DNA of 64,000 bases from Flavobacteriales bacterium (lineage in GTDB: Bacteria; Bacteroidota; Bacteroidia; Flavobacteriales_F; PHOS-HE28): contig JADJQW010000002.1 in NCBI GenBank assembly GCA_016712535.1, positions 1,116,001-1,180,000 of the forward strand. The letters run 5' to 3'. The position numbers and the translations under genes were made by a program. Every line of letters begins with the position of its first letter. Positions within the stretch are counted from its first letter, which is position 1. Positions 15,740 to 24,786 of this stretch are shown here, piece after piece. Under the pieces are notes generated by a model, which searched no databases, was not told where the DNA came from, and was given only the letters and a program-made list of their open reading frames with translations.

Positions 15740-17494
15740 ATGAGCACCCTCCGCAGCAAGCGCATCACCGACCTCACCGAGCTGCTCGTCGGCATCGGCA
15801 TCGTGGGGCTGCTGCTCTTCATCGCCTCCTTCGCTCGTGTGCGGCTCGACCTCACAAGCGAGCAGCGCTACACGCTCACCCCCGCTACGCAGGAATTGGT
15901 GCGCGGACTCGAGGACATCCTTTATGTGAAGGTGTACCTCGCCGGTGAGCTGCCCGCGGACCTGAAGCAATTGGAGCGCGCCACGCGCGATGTGCTCGAC
16001 GAGATGCGCGCCGTGAGCCCGGAGCATGTGCAGTACAGCTTCATCGACCCCAGCGCGGAGGCCGACGATAAGGTGCGGCGCGCGCAGTACGATCAATTGC
16101 AGGATGCTGGCCTCGTTTACAGCAGCATCCGCGTGAAGGAGAAGGGCGGGTTCAGCGAGAAGATCGTCTTCCCCGGCGCGCTGGTCACCTTCCGCGAGAA
16201 GACCGTGCCCGTGCAATTGCTGAAGACGCAGCTGCGCACCCCCGATGCGGAGATCGTCGCCCGGTCCATCACCAACGCCGAGTACGAGCTGGCCAGCGCC
16301 ATCCGCCAAGCCACCACGCGGCAGAAGGCGCGCATCGCATTCCTCGAAGGCCACGGCGAACTGCAAGAGATGGAGACCGCCGACATCGCGAATGCCTTGA
16401 GCGCGCAGTACGACGTGAGCCGCGTGCGCATCGATGGCCGCGTTGATGCGTTGAGCACCAAGAATGAAGGCATGCGGTACCGCGTGAACAACTTCGAGGC
16501 GCTCATCATCGCGGGCCCCGATAGCACCTTCAGCGACCGCGACCGTTACGTGATCGACCAGTTCGTGATGAATGGCGGTCGCATCCTCTGGTGCATCGAT
16601 GCCATGGACCCGCACCTCGATAGCCTTCGGCAGCGCCAATTCAGCATGGCCACGGCACGCGAGCTGGGCATCGAGGAATTGCTCTTCGCTTATGGCGCTC
16701 GGCTGAACAAGGACCTGGTGCTCGACAAGAGCTGCGCGCCGATCGAGATCTTCACGCAGCCCTACGGCAATCAGCGCAAGCTCGAGCGCTTCCCGTGGTA
16801 CTTCGAGCCGGTGAGCGTGCCGCAGAGCGCGCATCCCATCGTGGCCAACATCGATCCGGTGCATTTCAAGTTCGCGGGCACCATCGATACCATCGGCGTC
16901 GATAGCGTGCGCAAGACCGTGCTGCTCACGAGCTCGCCGCTGAGCTTCGCCCAGAAGAACCCCGTGCGCGTGAGCCTGAGCATCGTGGAGATGGATCAAG
17001 GCTTCGAGCGGCGCAGCACGCCGCACCTGCCCATGGCCGTGCTCCTTGAAGGCTCATTCAGGAGCGCTTACTACGATCGGTTGCCCGGCGCCATCCGAAG
17101 CGATAAGGACGTGGCCTTCCGGGAGCGCAGTCCTCGCACCGCGCAGCTGGTGATCGCCGATGGCCAGGTGATCGCCAACCGCGTGGATGCCGCCAAGGGC
17201 ATGTACTACATGCTGGGATTCGACCGCTACGCCAATGCCAAGCTCTACGGCAACCGAGAGCTGATCCTCAATGCCATGAACTACCTGCTCGATGACCGCG
17301 CGCTGATCAGCATCCGCTCGCGCGCCATCACCTTGCGGCCGCTGGATGCCGACCAGGTGGAGCAGCGCCGCGCGTATTGGCAGGCCATGGGCATCGGAGC
17401 GCCGCTCGCCATCAGCCTGCTGCTGGGCCTCGCTTACCAGGCGCATAGGCGCAGCGCGAACCTTCGCCCCAAGACCGCAACAGCCGAACGCTGA
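15740..17494 (+). CDS. gldG: GldG, gliding motility-associated ABC transporter substrate-binding protein
   Basis: The 584-residue protein has an N-terminal transmembrane helix (about 15-34), a large periplasmic part and a second transmembrane helix near the C-terminus (about 550-566). Conserved GldG motifs include RLDLTSEQRYTLTPAT near the N-terminus, ARIAFLEGHGE in the middle and MNYLLDDRALISIRSRAITLRPLD towards the end. It works with GldF in the gliding/T9SS-associated transporter. It starts 1 nt after gldF and overlaps the next start by one base (TGATG), so translation is probably coupled. Confidence 0.9.
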   Translation: MSTLRSKRITDLTELLVGIGIVGLLLFIASFARVRLDLTSEQRYTLTPATQELVRGLEDILYVKVYLAGELPADLKQLERATRDVLDEMRAVSPEHVQYSFIDPSAEADDKVRRAQYDQLQDAGLVYSSIRVKEKGGFSEKIVFPGALVTFREKTVPVQLLKTQLRTPDAEIVARSITNAEYELASAIRQATTRQKARIAFLEGHGELQEMETADIANALSAQYDVSRVRIDGRVDALSTKNEGMRYRVNNFEALIIAGPDSTFSDRDRYVIDQFVMNGGRILWCIDAMDPHLDSLRQRQFSMATARELGIEELLFAYGARLNKDLVLDKSCAPIEIFTQPYGNQRKLERFPWYFEPVSVPQSAHPIVANIDPVHFKFAGTIDTIGVDSVRKTVLLTSSPLSFAQKNPVRVSLSIVEMDQGFERRSTPHLPMAVLLEGSFRSAYYDRLPGAIRSDKDVAFRERSPRTAQLVIADGQVIANRVDAAKGMYYMLGFDRYANAKLYGNRELILNAMNYLLDDRALISIRSRAITLRPLDADQVEQRRAYWQAMGIGAPLAISLLLGLAYQAHRRSANLRPKTATAER

Positions 17495-18510
17495 TGAACC
17501 GCCGACTGATTCTCCTTGTGCTCGTGCTCGCCGGACTCGCCTTGGCCGCATGGTGGCTGAAGAAGCGCAGCACCGGAAGCACGCTCGATCCCGCGCTCTC
17601 CGACTTCGCCATCGCCGACACGGCGCGCGTCACCCGAATCCACATCGCCGATCGCACCGGGAAGCAGGTCGATCTGGTGCGCACCATGGAAGGCTGGATG
17701 GTGAACGGCGTCTTCAAGGCGAGGCAGCCCGAGGTCAGCACGGCGCTGAAGACCTTCAAGCGCATCGAAGTGAAGAGCCCGGTGCCCAAGAGCGCAGAGG
17801 CTATGACCTTGCGGACCATGGCCGCATACAGCACCAAGGTCGAGATCTACACCGGCGGCAGCGAGCCCGAGAAGACCTGGATCGTGGGCCATGCCACCAA
17901 GGACCACTTTGGGACCTATATGGTGCTGGAAAAGCCCGGTCTGGGCAGGAGCAGTTCACCATTCGTGATGGGCATGCCGGCTTTCACGGGCGTGCTCAAT
18001 ACGCGCTTCCCAACGAATCCCGACCAGTGGCGCAGCCCAGCGGTCTTCCGCTACGCCGACCTGCACTCGCTGGCCGAGGTTGAAGTGCAGCATACGGGTC
18101 GCCGTGACGCGTCGTACCGTATCCTGAACACGGGCGATGGCCCCCCGCAACTGGCCGCTCTGGATGGAACCGTGCTGCCGATGGACACCGTGCTGGTGAT
18201 GGCCGCGCTGCTTCCTTTCAAGGAGTTCAACTACGAGGATATCGTGCGCACCATGGTGCCTGCCCGCCGCGATTCGCTGTTGAGCGCACCGCCCAATTTC
18301 ACCGTAACGGCGAAACCGCGGAAGGGCGCTGCACAGGCCATGAAGCTCTGGTACATGCCCTTCATGGGAGATGCAAGCGCCTATGATGGGGCCCTGCCCC
18401 TGCACGAGCCGCTCCGGATGTGGGCCTTGGTGGAGGATACCTTGCTGGTTACGGTTCAGCGCCAGTATGTTGACCAGATGACCCAGCCTGCAGCGGCCTT
18501 CAGGCCCTAG
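17494..18510 (+). CDS. DUF4340-like membrane-anchored protein
   Basis: The 338-residue protein has one N-terminal transmembrane helix (LILLVLVLAGLALAAWWL) and an extracytoplasmic beta-rich part with VTRIHIADRTGKQVDLVRT and GWMVNGVFKARQPEVSTALKTFKRIEVKSPV, the pattern of DUF4340 proteins. Such proteins often follow gldG-like ABC transporter genes, here with a one-base overlap, so a role in the same complex is likely. No enzymatic residues are recognised. Confidence 0.72.
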   Translation: MNRRLILLVLVLAGLALAAWWLKKRSTGSTLDPALSDFAIADTARVTRIHIADRTGKQVDLVRTMEGWMVNGVFKARQPEVSTALKTFKRIEVKSPVPKSAEAMTLRTMAAYSTKVEIYTGGSEPEKTWIVGHATKDHFGTYMVLEKPGLGRSSSPFVMGMPAFTGVLNTRFPTNPDQWRSPAVFRYADLHSLAEVEVQHTGRRDASYRILNTGDGPPQLAALDGTVLPMDTVLVMAALLPFKEFNYEDIVRTMVPARRDSLLSAPPNFTVTAKPRKGAAQAMKLWYMPFMGDASAYDGALPLHEPLRMWALVEDTLLVTVQRQYVDQMTQPAAAFRP

Positions 18511-18543
18511 GCCAGGAGCGCTGTGGAAAACGGTGATTTCGTG

Positions 18544-18576
18544 TTGAAAACCTCTGGTGCGGGCCGGATACATTTG
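18544..18576 (+). promoter_or_regulatory. dnaN promoter, Bacteroidota type
   Basis: TTG at 18544 and a perfect TACATTTG at 18569-18576 are 25 nt apart start to start, the expected -33/-7 arrangement. The start of transcription would be near 18583, giving a leader of about 23 nt before the dnaN ATG at 18606. Confidence 0.7.
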
Positions 18577-18605
18577 CGCGGCCCGAAAAAACCCATTCCC
18601 TTCCA

Positions 18606-19727
18606 ATGAAGTTCATAGTCTCCAGCACCGCCCTGCTCAAGCAATTGCAGAACCTGCAAGGCGTGCTCGCCAGCAGCAACACCCTGCCCATACTCGACAA
18701 CTTCCTCTTCGAGATCGATGGCAAGCAGCTCACCGTCACCGCGAGCGACCTGGAGACCACCATCACGGCCACGATGCCCGTGGAAGCCAAGGAGAAGGGC
18801 AGCGTGGCCATTCCGGCTCGTTTGCTGCTCGATACGCTCAAGGCCTTTCCGGAGCAGCCGCTCACATTCAGCATCGACCCCAAGCATCACGGTGTGGAGC
18901 TGAGCAGCGAACAGGGCAAGTACAAGATGACCGGCTTCAATGGGGCCGAGTTCCCCAAGAGCCCGGCATTGGAAGGCGCCACCAGCCTTAGCCTGCCCGC
19001 CGGGACCCTGGCCAAAGCCATCAACAAGGCGATCTTCGCCACAGGTAACGACGACCTGCGGCCCGTGATGAGCGGCATCTTCTTCGAGCTCACGGAAGAC
19101 GATATCCGCTTCGTGGCCACCGATGCGCATAAGCTGGTCCGGTACAAGCGCACCGATGTGCAAGCCCCGAAATCCGCCAGCTTCATCGTGCCGAAGAAGC
19201 CCTTGAACCTGCTGAAGGCCGCGCTGCTGGGAAGCAATGCCGACCTCAGCATCGAGTTCAACGAGAGCAACGCCGCCTTCCGCTTCGACAACACCCTGCT
19301 GGTGTGCCGCCTGATCGATGGCAAGTACCCCAACTACGAGGCGGTGATCCCGAAGACCAATCCCAACAAGCTCACCATCGACCGTGGCACCTTCCTGAGC
19401 ACCGTGCGCCGCGTGAGCATCTTCGCCAACAAGACCACCCACCAGGTGCGGCTGCACATCAATGGGAGTCAGCTCACGGTGAGCGCTGAGGACCTTGATT
19501 ACGCCAACGAGGCGCGCGAGCAGCTCACGTGCTCCTACGAGGGCGAGGAGATCACCATCGGCTTCAACTCCCGCTTCCTGATGGACATGCTCAACAACAT
19601 GGAGAGCGAGCATGTCACCTTGGAGATGAGCGCGCCCAATCGCGCGGGCATCCTGCTGCCCGGTGAGCCCGGAGAACCCGGCGAGGACATCCTCATGCTG
19701 GTGATGCCGGTGATGCTCAACAACTGA
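18606..19727 (+). CDS. dnaN: DNA polymerase III beta subunit (sliding clamp)
   Basis: The 373-residue protein has the length and three-domain pattern of bacterial beta clamps: MKFIVSSTALLKQLQNLQGVLASSNTLPILDNF at the N-terminus, a central PAGTLAKAINKAIFATGNDDLRPVMSGI block, GKYPNYEAVIP between domains 2 and 3, and a C-terminal motif LLPG...DILMLVMPVML corresponding to the usual YLxMPxR/VMPMML end. It forms the ring that holds the replicative polymerase on DNA and also recruits repair proteins. Its place after gldF-gldG is a conserved neighbourhood in flavobacteria. It has its own promoter. Confidence 0.97.
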   Translation: MKFIVSSTALLKQLQNLQGVLASSNTLPILDNFLFEIDGKQLTVTASDLETTITATMPVEAKEKGSVAIPARLLLDTLKAFPEQPLTFSIDPKHHGVELSSEQGKYKMTGFNGAEFPKSPALEGATSLSLPAGTLAKAINKAIFATGNDDLRPVMSGIFFELTEDDIRFVATDAHKLVRYKRTDVQAPKSASFIVPKKPLNLLKAALLGSNADLSIEFNESNAAFRFDNTLLVCRLIDGKYPNYEAVIPKTNPNKLTIDRGTFLSTVRRVSIFANKTTHQVRLHINGSQLTVSAEDLDYANEAREQLTCSYEGEEITIGFNSRFLMDMLNNMESEHVTLEMSAPNRAGILLPGEPGEPGEDILMLVMPVMLNN

Positions 19728-19831
19728 GCGTCGGGCTTCTTCTTGCATCTGGCCGGTGGACCTTTGCCTCACGGCTGAGCCTTCAATATGGCCTTGCCAC
19801 AGCGAAGGCCGATGGATTTGCTTGAGCCGGT

Positions 19832-21544
19832 TCAGAACAGGCTCGTGAACCCGAAGTGGACCTTGCCGCCGCGCAAGCCGATGGGGTTGCCGAACTGCTG
19901 GCCCAGTGCGTAGGTGAGGCCGAATAGCCCAGCCTTGGTCTCGAAGGTGGTGCCCAGGCCGAAGCCGCGCGGCGCATCGGTGAGCAACTGCGCGCGGGCA
20001 GCATCCTCCCACCAGCCCTGGTCGATGAACGCGAAGAAGTTGGCGTTCTCTTCGTAAACGAATCGGTATTCGAGCGTGGCGATGGCGAAGGCCGATGCGT
20101 AGATGGAGGCTTCATCGGCACCCCGCAGGGTCCTTAGGCCACCGATCCGGTAGAGCTCGTTCCTGTACAGGTTGTCATTGATCATCCATCCGCCTTGCGC
20201 AGCGAAGCGGAGCGTGCTCCGCCTCTTGATCGGCAAGTGGGCAACGGCCTGGCCTTCGATTTCATATTGCAGGCTGCGAACAGTGGGTGCGGGCACCTCT
20301 TCGCCGATCACTGCTGTTGTGGTGCGCTTGCGGCCCACTGAGGCATCGAGCTTGAGGCTGTGGCCGCGTCGCGGGTTGAACCGGTAATCAAAGCGTTCGC
20401 GCGCGATGCCCAGGCCGTAGGCGGTGATCCTCACATCGCCAAGGCCCGCGGCGCTGGCCAGATCCCGGCCCAAGCGCTCGCTGCTCTTGCTGCTCACGAA
20501 GGCGCTCACCTTGTCCCCGCGGTTCATGAGGTACTCCAGTGCGCCCCGAGCGGTGACTTCCAGGAAGGTGCTGTCGCGCTTGAAGAGCTTCAGGCTGCCG
20601 TCCACGCCAAAGGGCGTGTTGAGCGCGTAAGGCAGGTTGAGGCGCACGCGGAGGTCCTGCGTGGCGTCGGCGAGGCTGCGCCAATTGAGGTCGATGGCTT
20701 CGCCGCGGCGGAGCGCGCTGCGCAGCCGGAGGTCGAGGTCACCGGTGAGCTTCACTTTGCCTGTGATGGCATCGGGCTGCACGCCGAGCACGCCGTTCAC
20801 GGAGCTGGCGCGCTTGGTGTCGAGGAAGAGGACGAGTTTGGTGCGTTCCTCGGAGAACTGCACGTAAGGCCGACCGCGCTGTATCACGAAGGGCAGCTCG
20901 CGTATCCGGCGGTCGAGCGCACGGATCAGGCCTTCGTTGTACCGGTCGCCTTCGCGGATGCCGATATGCGCTTGCAGGTAGCGCGGGGTGATGCGTGCCG
21001 TGCCCTTCACCAGCACGCTGTCGATCCGCACGGCACGGCCGCGATCGAGGCGAACGGTGGCGCGCAGGCCATCGGTGTCATGCCGCAGGCTATCGAGCCG
21101 CACCCAAGCGAATGGATGGCCATCGTCCTCGCAGAGCTTCAGGAGTCCTTCAATCAGTTTTCGGATGGCCGCCGGCGAGACGGGTTTCCCGTTGTACAGC
21201 TGCTCGCGGAAGCGCGCTTCGCTGGAGATCTCCATGGGGATGCCTGCGCCGCTGAGCCTTGCCCAAGCGTAAAGCCGGCCCGCATGAAGGGCGCATGATG
21301 TCGTGTCCTTGTTGCCCGTGCAGCCATCGATGCTGGCTTCGAGGTAGCCTTTGCCATGAAGGAAGGCGAGTTGCTCGCTCAGCGCGCGTGGCACAGCATC
21401 GGCCGCCGACAATTCGATGGGCCGTATCCAGCGGGCGGGCAAAGTGTCCGACGTGGTCAGCACCAGCCGATGCCGCTGGCCATGCGCGATCGCGGCGACC
21501 AGCACCGCGATCATGGTCAACGCTTGGCGCAGCAATCCGGTCAT
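19832..21544 (-). CDS. BamA/TamA-family (Omp85) outer membrane protein
   Basis: The 570-residue protein has a signal peptide (ending IAHGQ), a region with at least one POTRA-like repeat (about 185-260, VRIDSVLVKGTARITPRYLQAHIGIREGD) and a C-terminal beta-barrel (about 280-570) with the GGLRTLRGADE motif that matches the conserved G-L-R-G/VRG loop of the Omp85 family. It ends in a Phe (FGFTSLF) as expected for barrel proteins. The ATG at 21544 overlaps the ung stop (ATGA), which is why that start is chosen over a TTG three codons upstream. It probably takes part in outer membrane protein or lipid assembly; it is shorter than BamA itself (about 800 residues). Confidence 0.8.
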   Translation of the reverse strand: MTGLLRQALTMIAVLVAAIAHGQRHRLVLTTSDTLPARWIRPIELSAADAVPRALSEQLAFLHGKGYLEASIDGCTGNKDTTSCALHAGRLYAWARLSGAGIPMEISSEARFREQLYNGKPVSPAAIRKLIEGLLKLCEDDGHPFAWVRLDSLRHDTDGLRATVRLDRGRAVRIDSVLVKGTARITPRYLQAHIGIREGDRYNEGLIRALDRRIRELPFVIQRGRPYVQFSEERTKLVLFLDTKRASSVNGVLGVQPDAITGKVKLTGDLDLRLRSALRRGEAIDLNWRSLADATQDLRVRLNLPYALNTPFGVDGSLKLFKRDSTFLEVTARGALEYLMNRGDKVSAFVSSKSSERLGRDLASAAGLGDVRITAYGLGIARERFDYRFNPRRGHSLKLDASVGRKRTTTAVIGEEVPAPTVRSLQYEIEGQAVAHLPIKRRSTLRFAAQGGWMINDNLYRNELYRIGGLRTLRGADEASIYASAFAIATLEYRFVYEENANFFAFIDQGWWEDAARAQLLTDAPRGFGLGTTFETKAGLFGLTYALGQQFGNPIGLRGGKVHFGFTSLF

Positions 21545-22224
21545 AGCCGCCAATCAATGGGTGCCTGGCCCTGAGCCACCAGCAGGTCATTCACCTGCCC
21601 GAAGTGTCCACAGCCGATGAAGCCACGATGCGCCGATAGGGGGGAGGGATGCGGCGCTTTCAGCACATAATGCCGCCCATTGTCGATCAATGCTTCCTTC
21701 TGCTGCGCGAACCGTCCCCAAAGCAGGAAGATCAGTCCTTCGCGCCTCGCCGATAGTTGTGCGATGGCGGCATCGGTGAAGCGCTCCCAGCCCTTGCCTT
21801 GGTGCGAACCGGCCTCATGGGCACGCACAGTCAAGGTCGCGTTCAGCAGAAGCACGCCCTGCTTCGCCCAAGCTGTGAGGTCACCTTGGGCAGGCACAGG
21901 CAACCCGAGGTCGCGCTTCAGCTCTGTGAAGATGTTCGCCAAGGAGGGCGGGAAGGGAACGCCCACGGGCACCGAGAAGCACAGGCCATGTGCTTGCCCG
22001 GGGCCATGGTAGGGGTCCTGACCGAGGATCACTACCCGCACTTGTTCAAAGGGTGTGAGATCGAAGGCGTTGAAGATCGTGCTGCCCTTTGGGAATATCG
22101 GGTGCTGGGAACGCTCGGCCAGGAGGAATGCCTTCAATTCGGCGAAATAGGGCGCCGTGAACTGTTCGGCCAGGGCTTCGTGCCAGCCGCCGCCAATAAC
22201 AGGTTGGGCACTGGCGTTAGGCAT
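21541..22224 (-). CDS. ung: Uracil-DNA glycosylase, family 1
   Basis: The 227-residue protein has all family 1 signatures: the catalytic GQDPYHGPGQAHGL with the general-base Asp, FPPSLANIFTEL, LLLNATLTV with the uracil-binding Asn, and HPSPLSAHRGFIG with the active-site His. It removes uracil from DNA at the first step of base excision repair. The ATG at 22224 is chosen because the open frame upstream has no similarity to the family. Its stop overlaps the ATG of the Omp85 gene by 4 nt. Confidence 0.97.
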   Translation of the reverse strand: MPNASAQPVIGGGWHEALAEQFTAPYFAELKAFLLAERSQHPIFPKGSTIFNAFDLTPFEQVRVVILGQDPYHGPGQAHGLCFSVPVGVPFPPSLANIFTELKRDLGLPVPAQGDLTAWAKQGVLLLNATLTVRAHEAGSHQGKGWERFTDAAIAQLSARREGLIFLLWGRFAQQKEALIDNGRHYVLKAPHPSPLSAHRGFIGCGHFGQVNDLLVAQGQAPIDWRL

Positions 22225-22269
22225 GCTGACGGTTCCAGTGAACAGATTGAATGGCTGGCTGTTGAAACA

Positions 22270-22304
22270 TTGTATCGGGCAAACCGTTTGACGGGCTAAT
22301 TTTG
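22270..22304 (+). promoter_or_regulatory. Promoter of small lipoprotein gene
   Basis: A perfect TAATTTTG (22297-22304) with TTG at 22270, 27 nt upstream. Transcription would begin near 22311, giving a 45-nt leader before the ATG at 22356. The region is divergent from ung. Confidence 0.6.
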
Positions 22305-22355
22305 GGCGCGACCCCGCGTTCAAAGGTCCAACCAAAGGACACAAAACTCGCAACG

Positions 22356-22484
22356 ATGAAAAAGGCACTTCTTGTACTGGTGGTCTTCGCAATGAGCGGC
22401 ATGCTGCTCAGCTCCTGCGGCAGCACCCACGGTTGCCCTGCCTACGGCAAAGTGGCGAAGCCCGTCACGGAGCAGCCCTGCTGA
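22356..22484 (+). CDS. Small predicted lipoprotein (42 aa)
   Basis: The product begins with a lipoprotein signal (MKKALLVLVVFAMSGMLLSSC); the lipobox LLSSC puts the acylated Cys at residue 21, leaving only about 22 mature residues (CGSTHGCPAYGKVAKPV and a terminal Cys). Two further cysteines (CPAYG and the last residue) could form a disulphide. It has its own promoter and a hairpin terminator, so it is likely expressed as a single gene. Similar tiny lipoproteins with a CPAY motif occur in other Bacteroidota, from memory. Function unknown. Confidence 0.7.
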   Translation: MKKALLVLVVFAMSGMLLSSCGSTHGCPAYGKVAKPVTEQPC

Positions 22485-22512
22485 GTCGCGGGTTTCCTTC
22501 CTCGGCGCATCG

Positions 22513-22535
22513 AGCCCGGGCCTATGGTCCGGGCT
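22513..22535 (+). terminator. Hairpin between convergent lipoprotein and osmC-like genes
   Basis: AGCCCGG (22513-22519) pairs with CCGGGCT (22529-22535), followed by TACCTCTTTC. It lies in the 93-nt gap between convergent genes and could serve either. Confidence 0.5.
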
Positions 22536-22577
22536 TACCTCTTTCAATAGGGCCTTGCTGGAAGAAAGTGGAAGGCT

Positions 22578-22985
22578 TCAACGGTAGCTGAAGCGCAGGT
22601 CCTGCAACAAGCCGGGGTGGAGGCTCAGCGCTACCGGGCAGTTGTGCGCGGTATGCTCCATCAAGGAGCGGTCATCGCTCGAAAGGCCCTCACCATCCAG
22701 TTCAATCGCTACTTCCACCCGGCTCACGCGGCGGGGTTCCGCAGCCATGTGCTTCACTACGCTGGCCCGCATGTTCCGCAGTACGATGCCCTTCGCCCGG
22801 GCCTTGATGTCCATTGTGGTTAGCATGCAAGCGGCCAAGGACGCAGCAAGCATGTCGGTGGGGGAGATCGCCTCGCCTCGGCCCTGATTGTCCAAGGGCG
22901 CATCGGTAAGGAAGCGCTGCTGGCTGCGGACGTGGATGACCTCAGTGCGCAGTTCACCTAGATGAGTGACGTGGGCAGTATCCAT
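22578..22985 (-). CDS. OsmC/Ohr family protein
   Basis: The 135-residue protein shows the OsmC fold motifs: SPTDMLAASLAACMLTTMDIKARAKGI with the first redox Cys and, near the C-terminus, HNCPVALSLHP with the second. Family members reduce organic hydroperoxides through this Cys pair. The ATG at 22985 is preferred over a TTG seven codons upstream. Strand and position make it convergent with the small lipoprotein gene. Which subfamily (OsmC, Ohr or YhfA-like) is not certain. Confidence 0.88.
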   Translation of the reverse strand: MDTAHVTHLGELRTEVIHVRSQQRFLTDAPLDNQGRGEAISPTDMLAASLAACMLTTMDIKARAKGIVLRNMRASVVKHMAAEPRRVSRVEVAIELDGEGLSSDDRSLMEHTAHNCPVALSLHPGLLQDLRFSYR

Positions 22986-23036
22986 GGGTGCGATTATGGC
23001 GGCCAAGTTACCGGCGCAGCAGGCCCTGTAGGGCCT

Positions 23037-23044
23037 TAGATTTG
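23037..23044 (+). promoter_or_regulatory. -7 box directly before the start codon at 23051
   Basis: A perfect TAGATTTG ends 6 nt before the ATG. With the usual spacing the transcript would start at or within a base or two of the ATG, that is, a leaderless mRNA. No clear TTG lies 25 nt upstream. Confidence 0.5.
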
Positions 23045-23050
23045 GGCGCC

Positions 23051-23806
23051 ATGGCCCGTGTGCTCTTCAGCCTCCAGCTCCTTTGCCTGTTCGTGACGTC
23101 CGGGCAGGCACAGCAGACCATCTATGACGAAGCGCGTGTGCCATTCCGGCGCGAGATGTACGGTGGGGCCCTGCTCCATGGCGATGGGTGGGGCATCCAC
23201 TTCCACCATGCCAAGCACCGCACCGCAACGGACCGGCGCCTGCTGAGCATCGAGCTCGTGAGCATGCGCCATCCCAAGGAAGTGAAGAGCTTCAATCCTT
23301 ACTACGAGGACTCACGTGGGTATTACTACGGCAAGCTCAACGCGCTCACGATCCTTCGGCCAACCTACGGTCGCAAGGTGCAGCTCACCGACAAGATCAG
23401 GCAGAGCGGCGTTGAGATCAATTGGGTCTGGGGGCTGGGGCCTTCCTTCGGATTGCTGAAGCCCGTGTACCTCGAGATCGGGAAACCGGATAACATCCCC
23501 TACGAGACCTATGTGATCGAACGCTATGACCCGGCCGTGCATAATGTGCAGAACATCTATGGCCGTGCATCCTGGCTGAATGGCATCGGGGAGATCCAGC
23601 CCTATCTCGGCGGCTTCGGTCGCATGGCGCTGAATTTCGAGTATTCCGGCCGCACCACCGGGATCAAGGCGATTGAGACAGGGATCACGCTGGATGCCTA
23701 TCCGGTGGAAGTGCCGATCATGGCGCAGTTCGAAGGCGTCACCAACAAGCGCTTCTTCTTCGAGTTCTACATCGCCGCACAGTTCGGCAAGCGATTCCTT
23801 CAATGA
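23051..23806 (+). CDS. Conserved exported protein of unknown function, probable outer membrane protein
   Basis: The 251-residue protein has a signal peptide (MARVLFSLQLLCLFVTSGQA) and alternating beta strands ending in FFFEFYIAAQFGKRFLQ, typical of a small outer membrane barrel. Motifs include FNPYYEDSRGYYYGKLNALTILRP and a YLEIGKPD loop. The next gene, lipA, overlaps its stop codon (ATGA), so the two are cotranscribed. No family function can be given. The ATG at 23051 is chosen because the signal peptide begins there and the -7 box lies just before it. Confidence 0.75.
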   Translation: MARVLFSLQLLCLFVTSGQAQQTIYDEARVPFRREMYGGALLHGDGWGIHFHHAKHRTATDRRLLSIELVSMRHPKEVKSFNPYYEDSRGYYYGKLNALTILRPTYGRKVQLTDKIRQSGVEINWVWGLGPSFGLLKPVYLEIGKPDNIPYETYVIERYDPAVHNVQNIYGRASWLNGIGEIQPYLGGFGRMALNFEYSGRTTGIKAIETGITLDAYPVEVPIMAQFEGVTNKRFFFEFYIAAQFGKRFLQ

Positions 23807-24693
23807 GCGATGAGGTCGTGGAAATGAATGAGCCCGCCGTGCCTGACGGCAGGCAAGTGCGCAAGCCCGATTGGCTGCGCGTTAAGCTGCCCACCGGAGA
23901 GGGCTTCAAGAAGGTCGCCGGTATCGTTGGCGAGCATAAGCTGCACACCATCTGCCAGAGCGGCAATTGCCCCAACATGGGCGAATGCTGGGGCGCGGGC
24001 ACCGCTACCTTCATGATCCTGGGCAATGTGTGCACGCGCAGTTGCGGTTTCTGCTCGGTAGCCACAGGAAGGCCCGAGGCTGTGGATCCCTTCGAGCCTG
24101 CCCGTGTTGCACGTAGCGTGGAATTGATGGGCGTGAAGCATTGCGTGATCACCTGCGTGGACCGCGATGACCTCGACGATGGCGGCGCGGACATCTGGGC
24201 GAAGACCATCCGCTCGGTGCGCCGTCGTTCCCCGCAGACCAAATTGGAAACACTGATCGGCGACTTCCAGGGCAAATGGGAGAACCTGCAGGTGGTGTTG
24301 GACGCCGCGCCCGACGTGCTCAGCCACAACATGGAAACCGTCAGGCGCCTCACGAAGCAAGTGCGCGTGCAGGCCAAGTACGACCGCAGCTTGGAATTGC
24401 TCCTTCGGGCCAAACGGGCGGGCTTGCGCACCAAGAGCGGCATCATGCTGGGCCTCGGTGAGACCGATGCTGAGGTGATCGAGACCATGGACGACCTGCG
24501 CTCGGTGGGTTGCGATGTGATGACCATGGGCCAGTACCTGCAGCCCACGAAGAAGCACCTGCCCGTGTCGGAGTTCGTTACGCCCGAGCGCTTCGCCAGG
24601 TACCGCGAAGAAGGCCTTGCGCGCGGCTTCCGCTTCGTGGAGAGCGCCCCGCTGGTGCGCAGCAGCTACCACGCCGAGAAGCATGTGCTTTGA
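23803..24693 (+). CDS. lipA: Lipoyl synthase
   Basis: The 296-residue radical SAM enzyme inserts two sulphur atoms into octanoyl groups on lipoyl-dependent enzymes. The auxiliary cluster cysteines are C51, C56 and C62 (ICQSGNCPNMGEC) and the radical SAM cluster cysteines C77, C81 and C84 (CTRSCGFC). The C-terminal RSSYHAE holds the Ser that ligates the auxiliary cluster. Length and motifs match the family fully. Its ATG overlaps the stop of the upstream gene. Confidence 0.98.
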   Translation: MSDEVVEMNEPAVPDGRQVRKPDWLRVKLPTGEGFKKVAGIVGEHKLHTICQSGNCPNMGECWGAGTATFMILGNVCTRSCGFCSVATGRPEAVDPFEPARVARSVELMGVKHCVITCVDRDDLDDGGADIWAKTIRSVRRRSPQTKLETLIGDFQGKWENLQVVLDAAPDVLSHNMETVRRLTKQVRVQAKYDRSLELLLRAKRAGLRTKSGIMLGLGETDAEVIETMDDLRSVGCDVMTMGQYLQPTKKHLPVSEFVTPERFARYREEGLARGFRFVESAPLVRSSYHAEKHVL

Positions 24694-24720
24694 ATCGCAG
24701 GTTGGAGAATGCGGATTGCT

Positions 24721-24780
24721 GGTTGCAGGTTGCGCCAACCCTCGGCTTTCGTCAACCTTCATCAACCTTCAACCTTCAAC
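24721..24780. repeat. Intergenic CAACCTTC repeats with hairpin potential (lipA-gapA gap)
   Basis: Copies of TCAACCTTCA occupy 24751-24780. GGTTGCAGGTTG at 24721-24732 is complementary to CAACCTTCAACC with one mismatch, so the RNA could fold into a long stem. It sits between lipA and gapA and may act as a terminator or be a mobile intergenic repeat. Confidence 0.6.
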
Positions 24781-24786
24781 TGAAGA